A DNA stretch of 64,000 bases from Alloyangia mangrovi (GCF_002300555.2 NZ_NTHN02000029.1:1-64000), one strand, 5' to 3'; numbered from the stretch's first letter, positions 10,599-19,848 are shown. The notes: a model not told the origin generated them from the sequence alone. A program made the numbers and translations.

Positions 10599-12524
10599 AT
10601 GACTGCCGGCTCCACCTTGCGCCGCCTCACCGACGGGCTCTACACACTCTCCGGCTTCGGGGCAGCGTTGGCGCTGGTCTCGATCCTCTGCCTTGTCGTC
10701 GCCCAGATGGTCACCCGCTGGACCGGCGTGCTGTTCCCCGGCGGCGCGAACTATGCCGGCTATGCCATGGCCACGGCATCCTTCCTGGCGCTGGCCGACA
10801 CGTTCCGGCGCAACGAGCACATCCGCGTCGGCATGCTGGTCGAACGCGGTGGCGCCTGGCGCCGCGGCATCGAGATCTGGTGCTACACCGCAGGCGCGGC
10901 GGTCGCGCTCTTCTTCGCCTGGTACGCGGTGAAGGCGCCGATCCTGAGCCACAAGATCAACGACATCAGCCAGGGCCAGGATGGCACCCCGCTGTGGATC
11001 CCGCAGATCGCCATGGCGGTCGGCGCGGTGCTGCTGGCCATCGCGGTGATCGACAGCCTGCTGGGGCTGCTCTTCACCGAGAAGATGGGCGTCGATGCCC
11101 CGCGCAAGCCGATGCTGCGCGATGCGCTGGGATCGACGAAGGCCCGTCTGGCCATGCTCGCGGCAAGCGCGCTGGTGCTCTACGCCGCCGTGCACCTAAT
11201 GACCGGCTTCGACCGCGACGCGGTGGGGCTGAAGATCGGCATCTTCCTCTTCGTGCTCTTCTTCCTGCTGGGTTCCGGCCTCTGGGTCGGGCTGGCGCTG
11301 ATGGGCGTGGCCTACATGGGGATGATCGGCTTCACCCCGCGCAACCCCGGCAGCTCGATGAGCATCACCGTTTGGTCCTCTTCCTCGAGCTGGACGCTGA
11401 CCTCGCTGCCGCTATTCATCTGGATGGGCGAAATCCTCTATCGTACAAAGCTTTCCGAGGACATGTTCAAGGGGCTTGCGCCCTGGCTCTCGCGCTTCCC
11501 CGGAGGGCTGCTGCATTCCAACGTGGTGGGCTGCACGGTCTTCGCGGCGGTCTCGGGCTCCTCGGCGGCGACGCTGACGACCGTGGGCAAGATGTCGATC
11601 CCCGAGCTACGCAAGCGCGGCTACCCCGAGTTCATGATCATCGGCACGCTCGCGGGTGCCGCGACACTCGGGCTGATGATTCCACCCTCGCTGACGCTCA
11701 TCGTCTATGGCGTCACGGTGCAGCAGAGCATCACCGGGCTCTTCATGGCGGGCGTCATTCCCGGCATCGTGCTGGCGACGATGTTCATGGCGTACATCGC
11801 GATCTGGTCGGTGGTGCGCAAGGACCAGGCTCCCGAACCCGAGCCGCACACCACCTTCGCCGAGAAGCTGCGCGCCTCGACGCTGCTGATCCCGGTGATC
11901 GTGCTGATCCTCGTGGTCATCGGCTCGATGTATCTCGGCATCGCCACGGCGACCGAGGCCGCGGCCTTCGGCGTCATCGGCGCGCTGGTGCTGGCGGCGC
12001 TGCAGGGCTCGCTGAGCTGGGAGGCCTTCCGCCAGAGCCTGATGGGGGCCACCCGCACCTCGGCGATGATCGCGCTGATCCTGATGGGGGCGAGCTTCCT
12101 GACGCTGGCCATGGGCTTCACCGGCGTGCCGCGCGCGCTGGCCGGGGTGATCGCCGCATGGGAGCTCTCGCCGGTCGCGCTGATCGCGGCGCTGACGGTC
12201 TTCTACATCATCATCGGCATGTTCCTCGACGGCATCTCGGCGGTGGTGCTGACCATGGCGATCATCGAGCCGATGATCCGCGCGGCGGGGATCGACCTCA
12301 TCTGGTTCGGCATCTTCATCGTCGTGGTGGTCGAAATGGCGCAGATCACCCCACCGGTCGGCTTCAACCTCTTCGTGCTGCAGGGGATGACCCGCCACGA
12401 CATGAGCTACATCGCCCGCACGGCGCTGCCGATGTTCCTGATCATGGTGCTGATGGTGGGCGTGCTGGTGGCCTTCCCCGGCCTCGCCACCTGGCTGCCG
12501 GACATGGTGCAGGCCAAGCAATGA
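10599..12524 (+). CDS. TRAP transporter fused membrane subunits DctQM
   Basis: Single 641-residue membrane protein that joins the small DctQ subunit (about residues 1-165, four membrane segments) to the large DctM permease (about 190-641, many membrane segments). DctM hallmarks include SGSSAATLTTVGKMSIPEL and the later ITPPVGFNLFVLQG. The start at 10599 was chosen because GGGAGG lies 10 nt upstream; ATGs at 10563 and 10581 lie in the same frame but have weaker sites. It works with the binding protein encoded just upstream. Confidence 0.93.
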   Translation: MTAGSTLRRLTDGLYTLSGFGAALALVSILCLVVAQMVTRWTGVLFPGGANYAGYAMATASFLALADTFRRNEHIRVGMLVERGGAWRRGIEIWCYTAGAAVALFFAWYAVKAPILSHKINDISQGQDGTPLWIPQIAMAVGAVLLAIAVIDSLLGLLFTEKMGVDAPRKPMLRDALGSTKARLAMLAASALVLYAAVHLMTGFDRDAVGLKIGIFLFVLFFLLGSGLWVGLALMGVAYMGMIGFTPRNPGSSMSITVWSSSSSWTLTSLPLFIWMGEILYRTKLSEDMFKGLAPWLSRFPGGLLHSNVVGCTVFAAVSGSSAATLTTVGKMSIPELRKRGYPEFMIIGTLAGAATLGLMIPPSLTLIVYGVTVQQSITGLFMAGVIPGIVLATMFMAYIAIWSVVRKDQAPEPEPHTTFAEKLRASTLLIPVIVLILVVIGSMYLGIATATEAAAFGVIGALVLAALQGSLSWEAFRQSLMGATRTSAMIALILMGASFLTLAMGFTGVPRALAGVIAAWELSPVALIAALTVFYIIIGMFLDGISAVVLTMAIIEPMIRAAGIDLIWFGIFIVVVVEMAQITPPVGFNLFVLQGMTRHDMSYIARTALPMFLIMVLMVGVLVAFPGLATWLPDMVQAKQ

Positions 12525-12578
12525 TCCTCTCCGGGGGCACGCCCCCCGCGTGCCCCCCGGACTATCCCGAGGTGACGC

Positions 12579-13262
12579 ATGTCCCCCTTCATCGGCATCC
12601 TCAGCCTCGACACGCGCTTTCCGCGCATCCCGGGTGATGCGGGCAATCCCGAAAGCTACCACCTGCCCGCCCGTGTCCGCGTGGTGCCCGGCGCGGGCAG
12701 CCCCGACATCGTCAAGGATGGCCGACCTGCGCCTGCTTTGGTCGAGGGGTTCCGCAGCGCCGCCGAAGAGCTGGTGTCACAGGGTGCCTGCCTGATCACC
12801 TCGACCTGCGGCTTCCTGATCACCGTGCAGCGCGAGATCGCCGCGGCCCTGCCCGTCCCGGTGCTGCTGTCGGGTCTTTGCCTCTTGCCCACTGTGCGGC
12901 AGATGGTCGGAGGGCGCCCGGTGGGCGTGCTCACCGCCTCGGCCCCGGCCTTGGGGGATGCGGCGATCCGTGCCGCCGGGGCCGCGCCGGAAGACGTGCG
13001 GATCGGCGGACTGCAGGACTGCCCCCTTTTCGCCGAGACCTTCCTCGCCCCCAAGGACCGCCAGCACGGTGCCTTCGATCCGGCGCAGATGCAGGCCGAA
13101 GTCTGCCGCGCCGCCGAGGCGCTCGTCGCCCGCTCGCCCGAGATCGCCGCCATCGTGCTCGAATGCGGCAACCTGCCGCCCTATGCCGCGGCGCTTCGGC
13201 GGGTCACCGGCAGGCCGGTCTTCTCGATCCTCGATGCCGCGCGGCTGGTGCCCGGGCCTTAG
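12579..13262 (+). CDS. Asp/Glu/hydantoin racemase superfamily protein
   Basis: Protein of 227 residues with the two cysteines expected for cofactor-independent racemases of this superfamily: Cys77 in TSTCGFL and Cys196 in LECGNLPPY. Related proteins racemise aspartate, glutamate or hydantoins, or split maleate-like acids, and the exact reaction cannot be told. It is the last gene of the TRAP operon, which suggests it acts on the imported compound. Its stop overlaps that of the convergent tetR gene by 4 nt. The start has GAGGTG upstream. Confidence 0.85.
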   Translation: MSPFIGILSLDTRFPRIPGDAGNPESYHLPARVRVVPGAGSPDIVKDGRPAPALVEGFRSAAEELVSQGACLITSTCGFLITVQREIAAALPVPVLLSGLCLLPTVRQMVGGRPVGVLTASAPALGDAAIRAAGAAPEDVRIGGLQDCPLFAETFLAPKDRQHGAFDPAQMQAEVCRAAEALVARSPEIAAIVLECGNLPPYAAALRRVTGRPVFSILDAARLVPGP

Positions 13263-13960
13263 GCCAGCGCGGGATCCGCCGGACACAGCGCGTCGAGCTG
13301 ACTCACGTCTTTCAGTACCGAGGCAAGGATGCCGCGCACCGCCGTGCGCCGCAGCAGCGCCTGCCCCGCCTCGTCGAACAGCTCCGGCCCGAAGTTGGTG
13401 GAGAAGGTCGCTCGGTTGGCGACGTTGAAGAAGCTCACCGCACTGATCTGCCAGTGCAGCGCGACCGGCGAGATGTCCGGGCGGAAGAGCCCCGCCTCGC
13501 AGCCCGCGCGGCAGATCCGCTCGACCACGCCGATGGCGCGCTCGTTCTTCGCCGCCAGCGCGTGCATCTTTTTCATGTGCCGCGCATCGTGGATGTTCTC
13601 GATCATCACGAGGCGGATGAACTCGGGGTTGCGGCGGTGGTGGTCGAAGGTGAACTCCAGCAGCGCCCGCAATGCCACGTCGGGCCGCAGCCCCTCAAGA
13701 TCGAGCTCCGACTCCCCACCCCGCACCTCGGCGTAGCAATCCTCGAGCACCGCCTCGTAGAGCGACTGCTTGTCTTGGAAATAATAGAAGATCATCCGCT
13801 TCGAGGTCTTCGTACCCGCCGCGATGTCCTCGATTCGCGTCCCCGAGAGGCCCGTCCGCGCAAACTCGGCCCGTGCCACCCGCAGGATGTCGGCTTTCAC
13901 CGCCTCGGGGTTCTGCTTCCATTTCCGCGACTTCTCGGGACCTTCCATTGGCTTTCTCAT
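13259..13960 (-). CDS. TetR-family repressor of the quinate/shikimate operon
   Basis: DNA-binding regulator of 233 residues. The N-terminal helix-turn-helix reads ...GTRIEDIAAGTKTSKRMIFYYFQDKQSLYEAV, and the C-terminal ligand domain resembles the TetR_C-type domain of aromatic-acid regulators. It is divergent from the dehydrogenase gene at 14126, and three near-identical palindromes fill the gap between them. It is therefore a good candidate to repress both itself and the catabolic operon until an aromatic or hydroaromatic inducer binds. The ATG at 13960 has GGAGG close upstream; ATG 13948 and TTG 13975 are alternatives. Confidence 0.9.
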   Translation of the reverse strand: MRKPMEGPEKSRKWKQNPEAVKADILRVARAEFARTGLSGTRIEDIAAGTKTSKRMIFYYFQDKQSLYEAVLEDCYAEVRGGESELDLEGLRPDVALRALLEFTFDHHRRNPEFIRLVMIENIHDARHMKKMHALAAKNERAIGVVERICRAGCEAGLFRPDISPVALHWQISAVSFFNVANRATFSTNFGPELFDEAGQALLRRTAVRGILASVLKDVSQLDALCPADPALA

Positions 13961-13990
13961 GCTCCTCCGCCTCAAGGCAATCCTACAGTC

Positions 13991-14066
13991 CTAACCGGTA
14001 GGTTCAATTCTCTTGACAATTTAACCCGCGGGTTCAATGTTGCAACAAATTAACCCGGCAGTTCAA
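13991..14066. promoter_or_regulatory. Three tandem operators in the tetR / quinate operon gap
   Basis: Three 17-bp copies lie at 13991-14007 (CTAACCGGTAGGTTCAA), 14021-14037 (TTAACCCGCGGGTTCAA) and 14050-14066 (TTAACCCGGCAGTTCAA). They are about 29-30 bp apart, near three helical turns, so they face the same side of the DNA. Each holds an inverted AACC/GGTT-type core. TTGACA at 14013-14018, with AATGTT 17 nt later, would make a plus-strand promoter running straight through the middle operator. Confidence 0.8.
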
Positions 14067-14125
14067 AGCTCCGGGGCCCGGCCGCAGCGACGCGGCCCAT
14101 CACGGCGAAGGGGGGAGAGGCCGCT

Positions 14126-15028
14126 TTGGAAAATGTGCTGACACGGGAAGACTGCCTGCTGGCCGGCCTGATCGGTCAGGGTATCGCGCTGTCGCGCACA
14201 CCTCTGATGCAGATGCAGGAAGCCCGGGCGCAGGGGCTCTTCTCCAGCTACAAGAAACTCGACATGGATGCGCCCGAGCGCGCTGGCATGACGCTGGCGC
14301 AAATGGTGCAATCGGCCGAAGCCGCGGGCTTCGACGGGCTGAACATCACCTACCCCTACAAGATCGAGGTCATCGCCCTGCTCGACGAGCTGAGCGAAAA
14401 CGCCCGCGCCGTGGGCGCGGTGAACACCGTGGTGTTCCGGGGCGGAAAACGCATCGGTCACAACACCGACATGTGGGGCTTTGGCGAGAGCTTCCGCCGC
14501 GGGCTCGACGGCGCGCGCACAGGCCACGCGCTGCTTCTGGGCGCCGGCGGCGCGGGCGTCGCGGTGGCCAATGCGCTGGCGGAATGCGGCGTGCAAAAGC
14601 TGTCGATCTTCGACACCGACCCGGCGCGGGCCGAAGCGCTGGCGGCGCAGGTCGCCTCGAACTTCCCCGCAACCCGCACCCAACCCGTCAGCGACATCGC
14701 CGCGCTCTTTGCCGAGGACAAGCCGAACGGCGTGGTCAATGCGACTCCGATGGGCATGGCCAAGCTGCCGGGGATGGCGATCGACGCAGCGTTGATCGAT
14801 GGCGATCTCTGGGTCGCCGACATCGTCTACTTCCCGCTTGAAACCCAGCTCATCGCCACCGCGCGCGCCAAGGGGTGCCGGGTGCTGCCGGGCTCGGGCA
14901 TGGCGGTCTTCCAGGCGGTCCGCGCCTTCGAACTCTTCACCGGGCGGCCCGCCGATCCGGTTCGCATGAAGGCGACCTTTGACGCCTTCGATCTGCCCGC
15001 GCAGGACGCGGGCACACAGAAACGCTAA
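14126..15028 (+). CDS. Quinate/shikimate dehydrogenase (catabolic AroE-type)
   Basis: Predicted to oxidise shikimate and/or quinate to 3-dehydroshikimate/3-dehydroquinate. The catalytic Lys79 is in NITYPYK and Asp115 in GHNTDMWG. The Rossmann loop is GAGGAG (139-144). After the second strand it has FDTDPARA instead of the NRT-type motif of biosynthetic AroE, which favours NAD over NADP and a catabolic role. The operon partners (TRAP transporter and dehydroshikimate dehydratase) agree. The start is TTG at 14126, chosen because GGGGGAGAGG lies just upstream; the next in-frame start, GTG 14135, is too far from it. The enzyme is 300 residues long. Confidence 0.9.
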   Translation: MENVLTREDCLLAGLIGQGIALSRTPLMQMQEARAQGLFSSYKKLDMDAPERAGMTLAQMVQSAEAAGFDGLNITYPYKIEVIALLDELSENARAVGAVNTVVFRGGKRIGHNTDMWGFGESFRRGLDGARTGHALLLGAGGAGVAVANALAECGVQKLSIFDTDPARAEALAAQVASNFPATRTQPVSDIAALFAEDKPNGVVNATPMGMAKLPGMAIDAALIDGDLWVADIVYFPLETQLIATARAKGCRVLPGSGMAVFQAVRAFELFTGRPADPVRMKATFDAFDLPAQDAGTQKR

Positions 15029-15039
15029 GGGAGGAACTC

Positions 15040-16050
15040 ATGCGTTCGATCACCAAAACCCTTCTCGCCGCCACCGCGCTCTGCGGCGGCCTCGTTGCCA
15101 GCACCGCCGGAGCGCAGACCCTGCGCGTCGCCCACGTCGACCCCGACGACTGGACCGGCTCGAAGAAAGGCGCCGCGGCGCAGATCTTCAAGAACATCGT
15201 CGAGAGCGAATCCGACATGACCGTGGAGATCTTCCCGGCGGGCGCACTCGGCAACGAGGACGAGCTCGTCGCGCAGGTGCAGGACAACCTGACCCAGGTC
15301 GCGCTGATCTCGGGCGCCATGTCCAAGGTCTGCCCGGCGGCCTCGGTGCTCGACATTCCCTACACCTTCTCCTCGGCGACCGTCGCCTGGGACGTGCTCG
15401 ACGGCCCCTTCGGTGACGAGCTGGCGCAGCACTGCCTCGAAGAGACCGGCCTGCGCACCCTCGCTTACGGCGAGACCGGCTTCCGCAACTTCACCAACAA
15501 CTCCCGCGAGATCAAATCGCCCGACGACATGGCCGGGCTGAAGTTCCGCGTGCAGCCGATCCCGCTCTACGTGGAAATGGTCAAGGGCCTCGGCGGCGAG
15601 CCGACCCCGATCGCCTGGACCGAACTGCCGAACGCGCTCTCGACCGGCGTGGTCGACGGCCAGGAAAACCCGGTCGGCGTGATCTACAACAACGGCCTGC
15701 ACAAGCTGCAGAAGTACATGACGCTCGACGGCCACGTCTATGCGGCGGACTTCATCGTGATCTCGGACGAGTTCTATGACATGCTCGAGCCGGCGCAGCA
15801 GGAAGTGATCCGCAAGGCCGCACGCGTCGCCGGCACCATGGGCCGCGCGATCCAGCAGTGGAACACCGCCGAGGGCGTAGGCAAGGCACAGGCAGAGGGC
15901 ATGCAGGTCTATGCACCGACCTCGGACGAGATTGCAGCCTTCGCCGAAAAAGCTCAGCCCGCGGTGGTCGACTACCTGCGCGGCGAGCTCGGCGATGACG
16001 CCGAGTGGATCGACCGACTGCAATCGGCCGTTGCAGACGCGACCCAGTAA
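15040..16050 (+). CDS. TRAP transporter substrate-binding protein (DctP), quinate/shikimate operon
   Basis: Periplasmic binding protein of 336 residues with a signal peptide ending near residue 26 (STAGAQ). DctP-family features include MAGLKFRVQPIPLYVEM and the VDGQENPVGVIYN loop. From its operon it likely binds a hydroaromatic acid such as quinate, shikimate or dehydroshikimate; this is inference from context. GGAGGAA precedes the start, 11 nt after the dehydrogenase stop. Confidence 0.94.
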   Translation: MRSITKTLLAATALCGGLVASTAGAQTLRVAHVDPDDWTGSKKGAAAQIFKNIVESESDMTVEIFPAGALGNEDELVAQVQDNLTQVALISGAMSKVCPAASVLDIPYTFSSATVAWDVLDGPFGDELAQHCLEETGLRTLAYGETGFRNFTNNSREIKSPDDMAGLKFRVQPIPLYVEMVKGLGGEPTPIAWTELPNALSTGVVDGQENPVGVIYNNGLHKLQKYMTLDGHVYAADFIVISDEFYDMLEPAQQEVIRKAARVAGTMGRAIQQWNTAEGVGKAQAEGMQVYAPTSDEIAAFAEKAQPAVVDYLRGELGDDAEWIDRLQSAVADATQ

Positions 16051-16065
16051 CACGGCATGACATCC

Positions 16066-16099
16066 GGCCGGGCCCGCCCTGCGCGGCCCGGCCTTTCCT
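16066..16099 (+). other. Hairpin after dctP with T-rich tail (attenuator-like)
   Basis: GGCCGGGCC (16066-16074) and GGCCCGGCC (16085-16093) form a 9-bp stem followed by TTTCCTTT. It lies between dctP and dctQ, so partial termination or 3' end protection could raise the binding protein over the membrane subunits. Confidence 0.7.
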
Positions 16100-16113
16100 T
16101 TGGAGGAGCCAAG

Positions 16114-16644
16114 ATGGATCGTCTCATCCGCGGCGCAAGGGGGGTCTTCGCCTTCGGCGCAGGTCTCAGCATGGCGCTGGTCTTCATCATCATCTTCGTC
16201 AACTCGCTGCGGCGTTACGCCGTGGGGCGCTCCGTCCCGTGGGGCGAGGAGTTGCCGATCTACCTGACGATCTACGGGGTGATGTTCGGCCTGGCGCTGG
16301 CCTATCTTGGCGACAACCACATCCGCTTCACCGTGGTGTCGGACATGCTCCCGAAGCGCGTCCGCCACTGGTTCTTCGTTGCCGCAGACGCTGTCGGCGT
16401 CGCAACGGGCATCGCGCTTGGCTACGCCGGACACGTCTTCGCCCTGCGCCGCGGCGACGTCGCCTCCTCCGGGCTCAAGAGCACTGCCGATGCGCTGGCG
16501 CAGAGCACCGGCATCGAGGCGCTCACCTGGCTCGGCAAGGTCGGCCCCTATCAATATGCCATCGCCTTCGGCGGCGCGCTGCTCGCGATCGCGGCGGCGC
16601 TGAAACTCATGCAGCGGCTGTCGGGCCGCGCCGCGGAGGTCTGA
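16114..16644 (+). CDS. TRAP transporter small membrane subunit (DctQ)
   Basis: Membrane protein of 176 residues with about four hydrophobic segments and the DctQ pattern WGEELPIYLTIYGVMFG. It pairs with the DctM subunit encoded 4 nt downstream. The start at 16114 was chosen over 16057 because GGAGGA sits 6 nt before it and the earlier reading crosses the hairpin. Confidence 0.93.
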   Translation: MDRLIRGARGVFAFGAGLSMALVFIIIFVNSLRRYAVGRSVPWGEELPIYLTIYGVMFGLALAYLGDNHIRFTVVSDMLPKRVRHWFFVAADAVGVATGIALGYAGHVFALRRGDVASSGLKSTADALAQSTGIEALTWLGKVGPYQYAIAFGGALLAIAAALKLMQRLSGRAAEV

Positions 16645-16648
16645 TCCC

Positions 16649-17923
16649 ATGGTCTACATCATCCTGATCGGTGGCCTGCTGGCCGGGGCCCCCATCGCGG
16701 TGGCCATCCTCGCGGCGCTGCTCTTCTTCATGGGCACCGGCGAGGCGCCCTACACGCTGCGCATCGTGCCGACCGAGATCTTCAAGGGTCTCAACTCCTT
16801 CCCGCTTCTGGCCATCCCGCTTTTCGTGTTGGCCGGCGAGCTGATGAACGAGAGCGGCATCACCGGGCGGATCATCGCCTTTGCCAACGTGCTGGTGGGC
16901 CGCATGCGCGCCGGTCTCGCGCTGGTCAACATCTGGGCCTCGGTGATCTTCGCGGGCCTCTCGGGCTCGGCCGTGGCCGACACCTCGGCGATCGGCCGGG
17001 TGTTCATCCCCGAGATGGAAAAGCATGGCTATGACCGTGCCTATGCCGCCGCGCTAACCGCAGCCTCCTCGGTGATCGGCCCGATCATCCCGCCGTCGAT
17101 CCCGGTGATCATCTACGCGCTGATCGTCTCGGGCGTGTCGGTCCCGGCGCTCTTCCTTGCGGGCGTGGTGCCCGGCATCCTGCTCGCGATCTTCCTGTCG
17201 GGCTACGTCATGATGACCGTCAAGATCGACAAAGGTCACGAGGCCGCTGGACTTGGTGGGCCGTCGAACGGCCAGGCGCTGCTGCAGGGCATCCTGCCGC
17301 TCCTGATGCCGGTGCTGGTGGTGGGCTCGATCCTGCTCGGCATCGTGACCCCGACCGAGGCCGCGAGCTTCGCGGTGGGCTATGCGCTGATCCTCGGACT
17401 CTTCGTCTACCGCAACATCCGCCTCTCGGCCTTGCCGCGGATCTTCTCGGGCGCGATGCGCGACAGCGCGGTGATCCTGATCATCATCGCTGCGGTCTCG
17501 GCGGCGAACTGGCTGCTGACCTACAACCGCGTGCCGAACATGTTGACCGACTGGGTTCTTGCCAACGTCGACAGCAAGACCACCTTCCTACTGGCGGTGA
17601 TCGTGCTCTTCCTCTTCGTGGGCCTCTTCCTCGAAGGCATCGCCGCGATGCTGGTGCTGGTGCCGATCCTGCACCCGATCGCCGTGTCGATGGGCGTCGA
17701 TCCCACGCACTTCGGCATCCTGGTCATCTTCAACCTGATGATCGGCCTGATCACCCCGCCACTGGGCCTGTGCCTTTTCGTCGCCGAAGGCGTGGCGAAC
17801 GTGGGCATGGCCAAGCTGATCCGCGCGATCATGCCGTTCTTCTTCGTCGAGGTGCTGGTCCTGTTCATCCTGACCTTTGTGCCCCAGACTGTCATCTGGC
17901 TGCCGCGCGTGCTCGGCTACTGA
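16649..17923 (+). CDS. TRAP transporter large permease subunit (DctM)
   Basis: Polytopic membrane protein of 424 residues that forms the ion-coupled transport path. DctM motifs are clear: NSFPLLAIPLFVLAGELMN, GLSGSAVADTSAIG, ASSVIGPIIPPSIPVIIY and LITPPLGLCLFV. It belongs to the quinate/shikimate operon, downstream of dctP and dctQ. The stop is 13 nt before the next start. Confidence 0.95.
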   Translation: MVYIILIGGLLAGAPIAVAILAALLFFMGTGEAPYTLRIVPTEIFKGLNSFPLLAIPLFVLAGELMNESGITGRIIAFANVLVGRMRAGLALVNIWASVIFAGLSGSAVADTSAIGRVFIPEMEKHGYDRAYAAALTAASSVIGPIIPPSIPVIIYALIVSGVSVPALFLAGVVPGILLAIFLSGYVMMTVKIDKGHEAAGLGGPSNGQALLQGILPLLMPVLVVGSILLGIVTPTEAASFAVGYALILGLFVYRNIRLSALPRIFSGAMRDSAVILIIIAAVSAANWLLTYNRVPNMLTDWVLANVDSKTTFLLAVIVLFLFVGLFLEGIAAMLVLVPILHPIAVSMGVDPTHFGILVIFNLMIGLITPPLGLCLFVAEGVANVGMAKLIRAIMPFFFVEVLVLFILTFVPQTVIWLPRVLGY

Positions 17924-17936
17924 GGAGGCAAACCCC

Positions 17937-19826
17937 ATGAAAACCGCGATCGCCACCGTCTCGATCTCGGGCACCCTGCCCGAGAAGCTCGAGGCCATCG
18001 CCGCCGCAGGCTTCGACGGCGTGGAAATCTTCGAGCAGGATTTCATTGCCCATGATGGCGGCGCGCGGGACGTGGGGCGGATGATCCGCGACCACGGGCT
18101 GGAGATCCCGCTGTTCCAGCCCTTCCGCGACTTCGAATGCCTGCCCGAGCCGCTGCGCTCCAAGGCCTTCGACCGCGCCAAGCGCAAGTTCGACGTGATG
18201 CAAGAGCTGGGGACGGATCTCATCCTCATCTGCTCGTCGGTGCACCCGCGCTCGCTGGGCGGCATCAAGCGGGCCGCGGGCGATCTTGCGGAACTGGGCG
18301 AGATCGCCAAGGAGCGCGGCATCCGCCTCGGCTACGAGGCGCTGGCCTGGGGCCGTCACATCAACGACCACCGCGATGCCTGGGAAATCGTGCGCCAGGC
18401 CGATCATCCCAATGTCGGGATCATCCTCGACAGCTTCCACACGCTCGGCCGCAAGGTCGACCGGGAGTCGATCCGCGCTATCCCCGGCGAGAAGATCTTC
18501 TTCGTGCAACTCGCCGACGCTCCGGCGATCGACATGGACCTGCTCTACTGGTCGCGCCACTTCCGCAACATGCCCGGCGAAGGCGATCTCGAGGTGCAGC
18601 GCTTCATGCAGGCGGTCATGGCGGCGGGCTACAGCGGGCCGATCAGCCTCGAGATCTTCAACGACCAGTTCCGCGGCAGCAACGCCCGCGCCACCGCGCA
18701 GGACGGCTACCGCTCGCTGATCGCGCTGATGGACGACGTGCGGCGCGCCGAACCCGAGACCAAGATCGACATGCCCGCCATCCCTCCCCGCGTGCGCGCC
18801 GAGGACGTGAGCTTCGTCGAGTTCGCCGCCCGCGGTTCCGAGGTCGAGACGCTGACCGCCATGCTGCGCACGCTGGGGTTCCGCAACGCCGCGAAGCACC
18901 GCAACAAGGCGATCACCCTCTGGCAGCAAGGTGACGTGCGCATCGTGGTGAACTCCGAGACCGAGGGCCATGCCGCCCACGTCTGGAATACGCGGGGGCT
19001 GTCTGTCTGCGACATTGGCCTGCAGGTGTCCTCGGCGCATGACACCGTAACCCGCGCCAATGCGCTCGGCTCGCCGACCTTCTCGCAGCCCACCGGCCCG
19101 GGCGAGCTCGCCATCCCGGCGATCCGCGGTCTCGGCGGTTCGGTGCTACATTTCATCGACGGCACCAGCGGTCTTGGCGAGGTCTGGGACGTGGAGTTCG
19201 AGGCACTGCCGAACGGAAAGGACGAAGGCGCGGGCATCACCCATGTCGACCATCTCGCGCAGACCATGTCCTACGAGGACATGCTGAGCTGGACGCTGTT
19301 CTACAGCTCGCTTTTCGACATGCGCAAATCGCCCATGGTCGACGTGATCGACCCCGACGGCCTGGTGCGCAGCCAGGTGGTTGAAAGCGCCGCGGGCCGC
19401 CTGAAGATCACCCTTAACGGTGCCGAGACCCACCGCACGCTGGCGGGCCGCTTCCTCGCCTCCACTTTTGGCGCCTCGGTGCAGCATATCGCACTCTCGA
19501 CCGAAGACATCTTCGACACCGTGGCTCGGATGGGTGGCCTCGGCTTCCAGCCCCTGCCGATCCCGGGCAACTATTACGACGATCTGGCCGCGCGCTTCGA
19601 CATGCCCGACGGGCTGCTCGACAAGCTGCGGGCCGGGAACATCCTCTATGATCGCGAGGGCGAGGCCGAGTTTTTCCAGGTCTACAGCCGCGCCTTCGCG
19701 GGCGGCATGTTCTTCGAGATCATCCAGCGCGGCCCGGGCTACAAGGGATTCGGCGGGCCGAACGCGCCCTTCCGCATCGCGGCGCAGAAACGCCTCGGGC
19801 CGCCGAAGGGAATTCCGCAGGCCTGA
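17937..19826 (+). CDS. quiC: 3-Dehydroshikimate dehydratase fused to HPPD-like domain (QuiC1 type)
   Basis: Predicted to convert 3-dehydroshikimate to protocatechuate, the entry to the beta-ketoadipate pathway. The N-terminal TIM barrel (about 1-275) carries metal ligands Glu134, Asp165, Gln191 and Glu239, as in the dehydratase family. The C-terminal half (about 290-629) is a VOC/HPPD-like domain that keeps the dioxygenase triad His439 (HVDHL), His517 (QHIAL) and Glu594 (FEIIQR). The role of the second domain in this fusion family is not settled. The start at 17937 has GAGGAGG 9 nt upstream. No pca genes for protocatechuate breakdown are in the window. A terminator follows. Confidence 0.93.
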   Translation: MKTAIATVSISGTLPEKLEAIAAAGFDGVEIFEQDFIAHDGGARDVGRMIRDHGLEIPLFQPFRDFECLPEPLRSKAFDRAKRKFDVMQELGTDLILICSSVHPRSLGGIKRAAGDLAELGEIAKERGIRLGYEALAWGRHINDHRDAWEIVRQADHPNVGIILDSFHTLGRKVDRESIRAIPGEKIFFVQLADAPAIDMDLLYWSRHFRNMPGEGDLEVQRFMQAVMAAGYSGPISLEIFNDQFRGSNARATAQDGYRSLIALMDDVRRAEPETKIDMPAIPPRVRAEDVSFVEFAARGSEVETLTAMLRTLGFRNAAKHRNKAITLWQQGDVRIVVNSETEGHAAHVWNTRGLSVCDIGLQVSSAHDTVTRANALGSPTFSQPTGPGELAIPAIRGLGGSVLHFIDGTSGLGEVWDVEFEALPNGKDEGAGITHVDHLAQTMSYEDMLSWTLFYSSLFDMRKSPMVDVIDPDGLVRSQVVESAAGRLKITLNGAETHRTLAGRFLASTFGASVQHIALSTEDIFDTVARMGGLGFQPLPIPGNYYDDLAARFDMPDGLLDKLRAGNILYDREGEAEFFQVYSRAFAGGMFFEIIQRGPGYKGFGGPNAPFRIAAQKRLGPPKGIPQA

Positions 19827-19848
19827 TCCCGGCAGTCGCGCAAATGCA

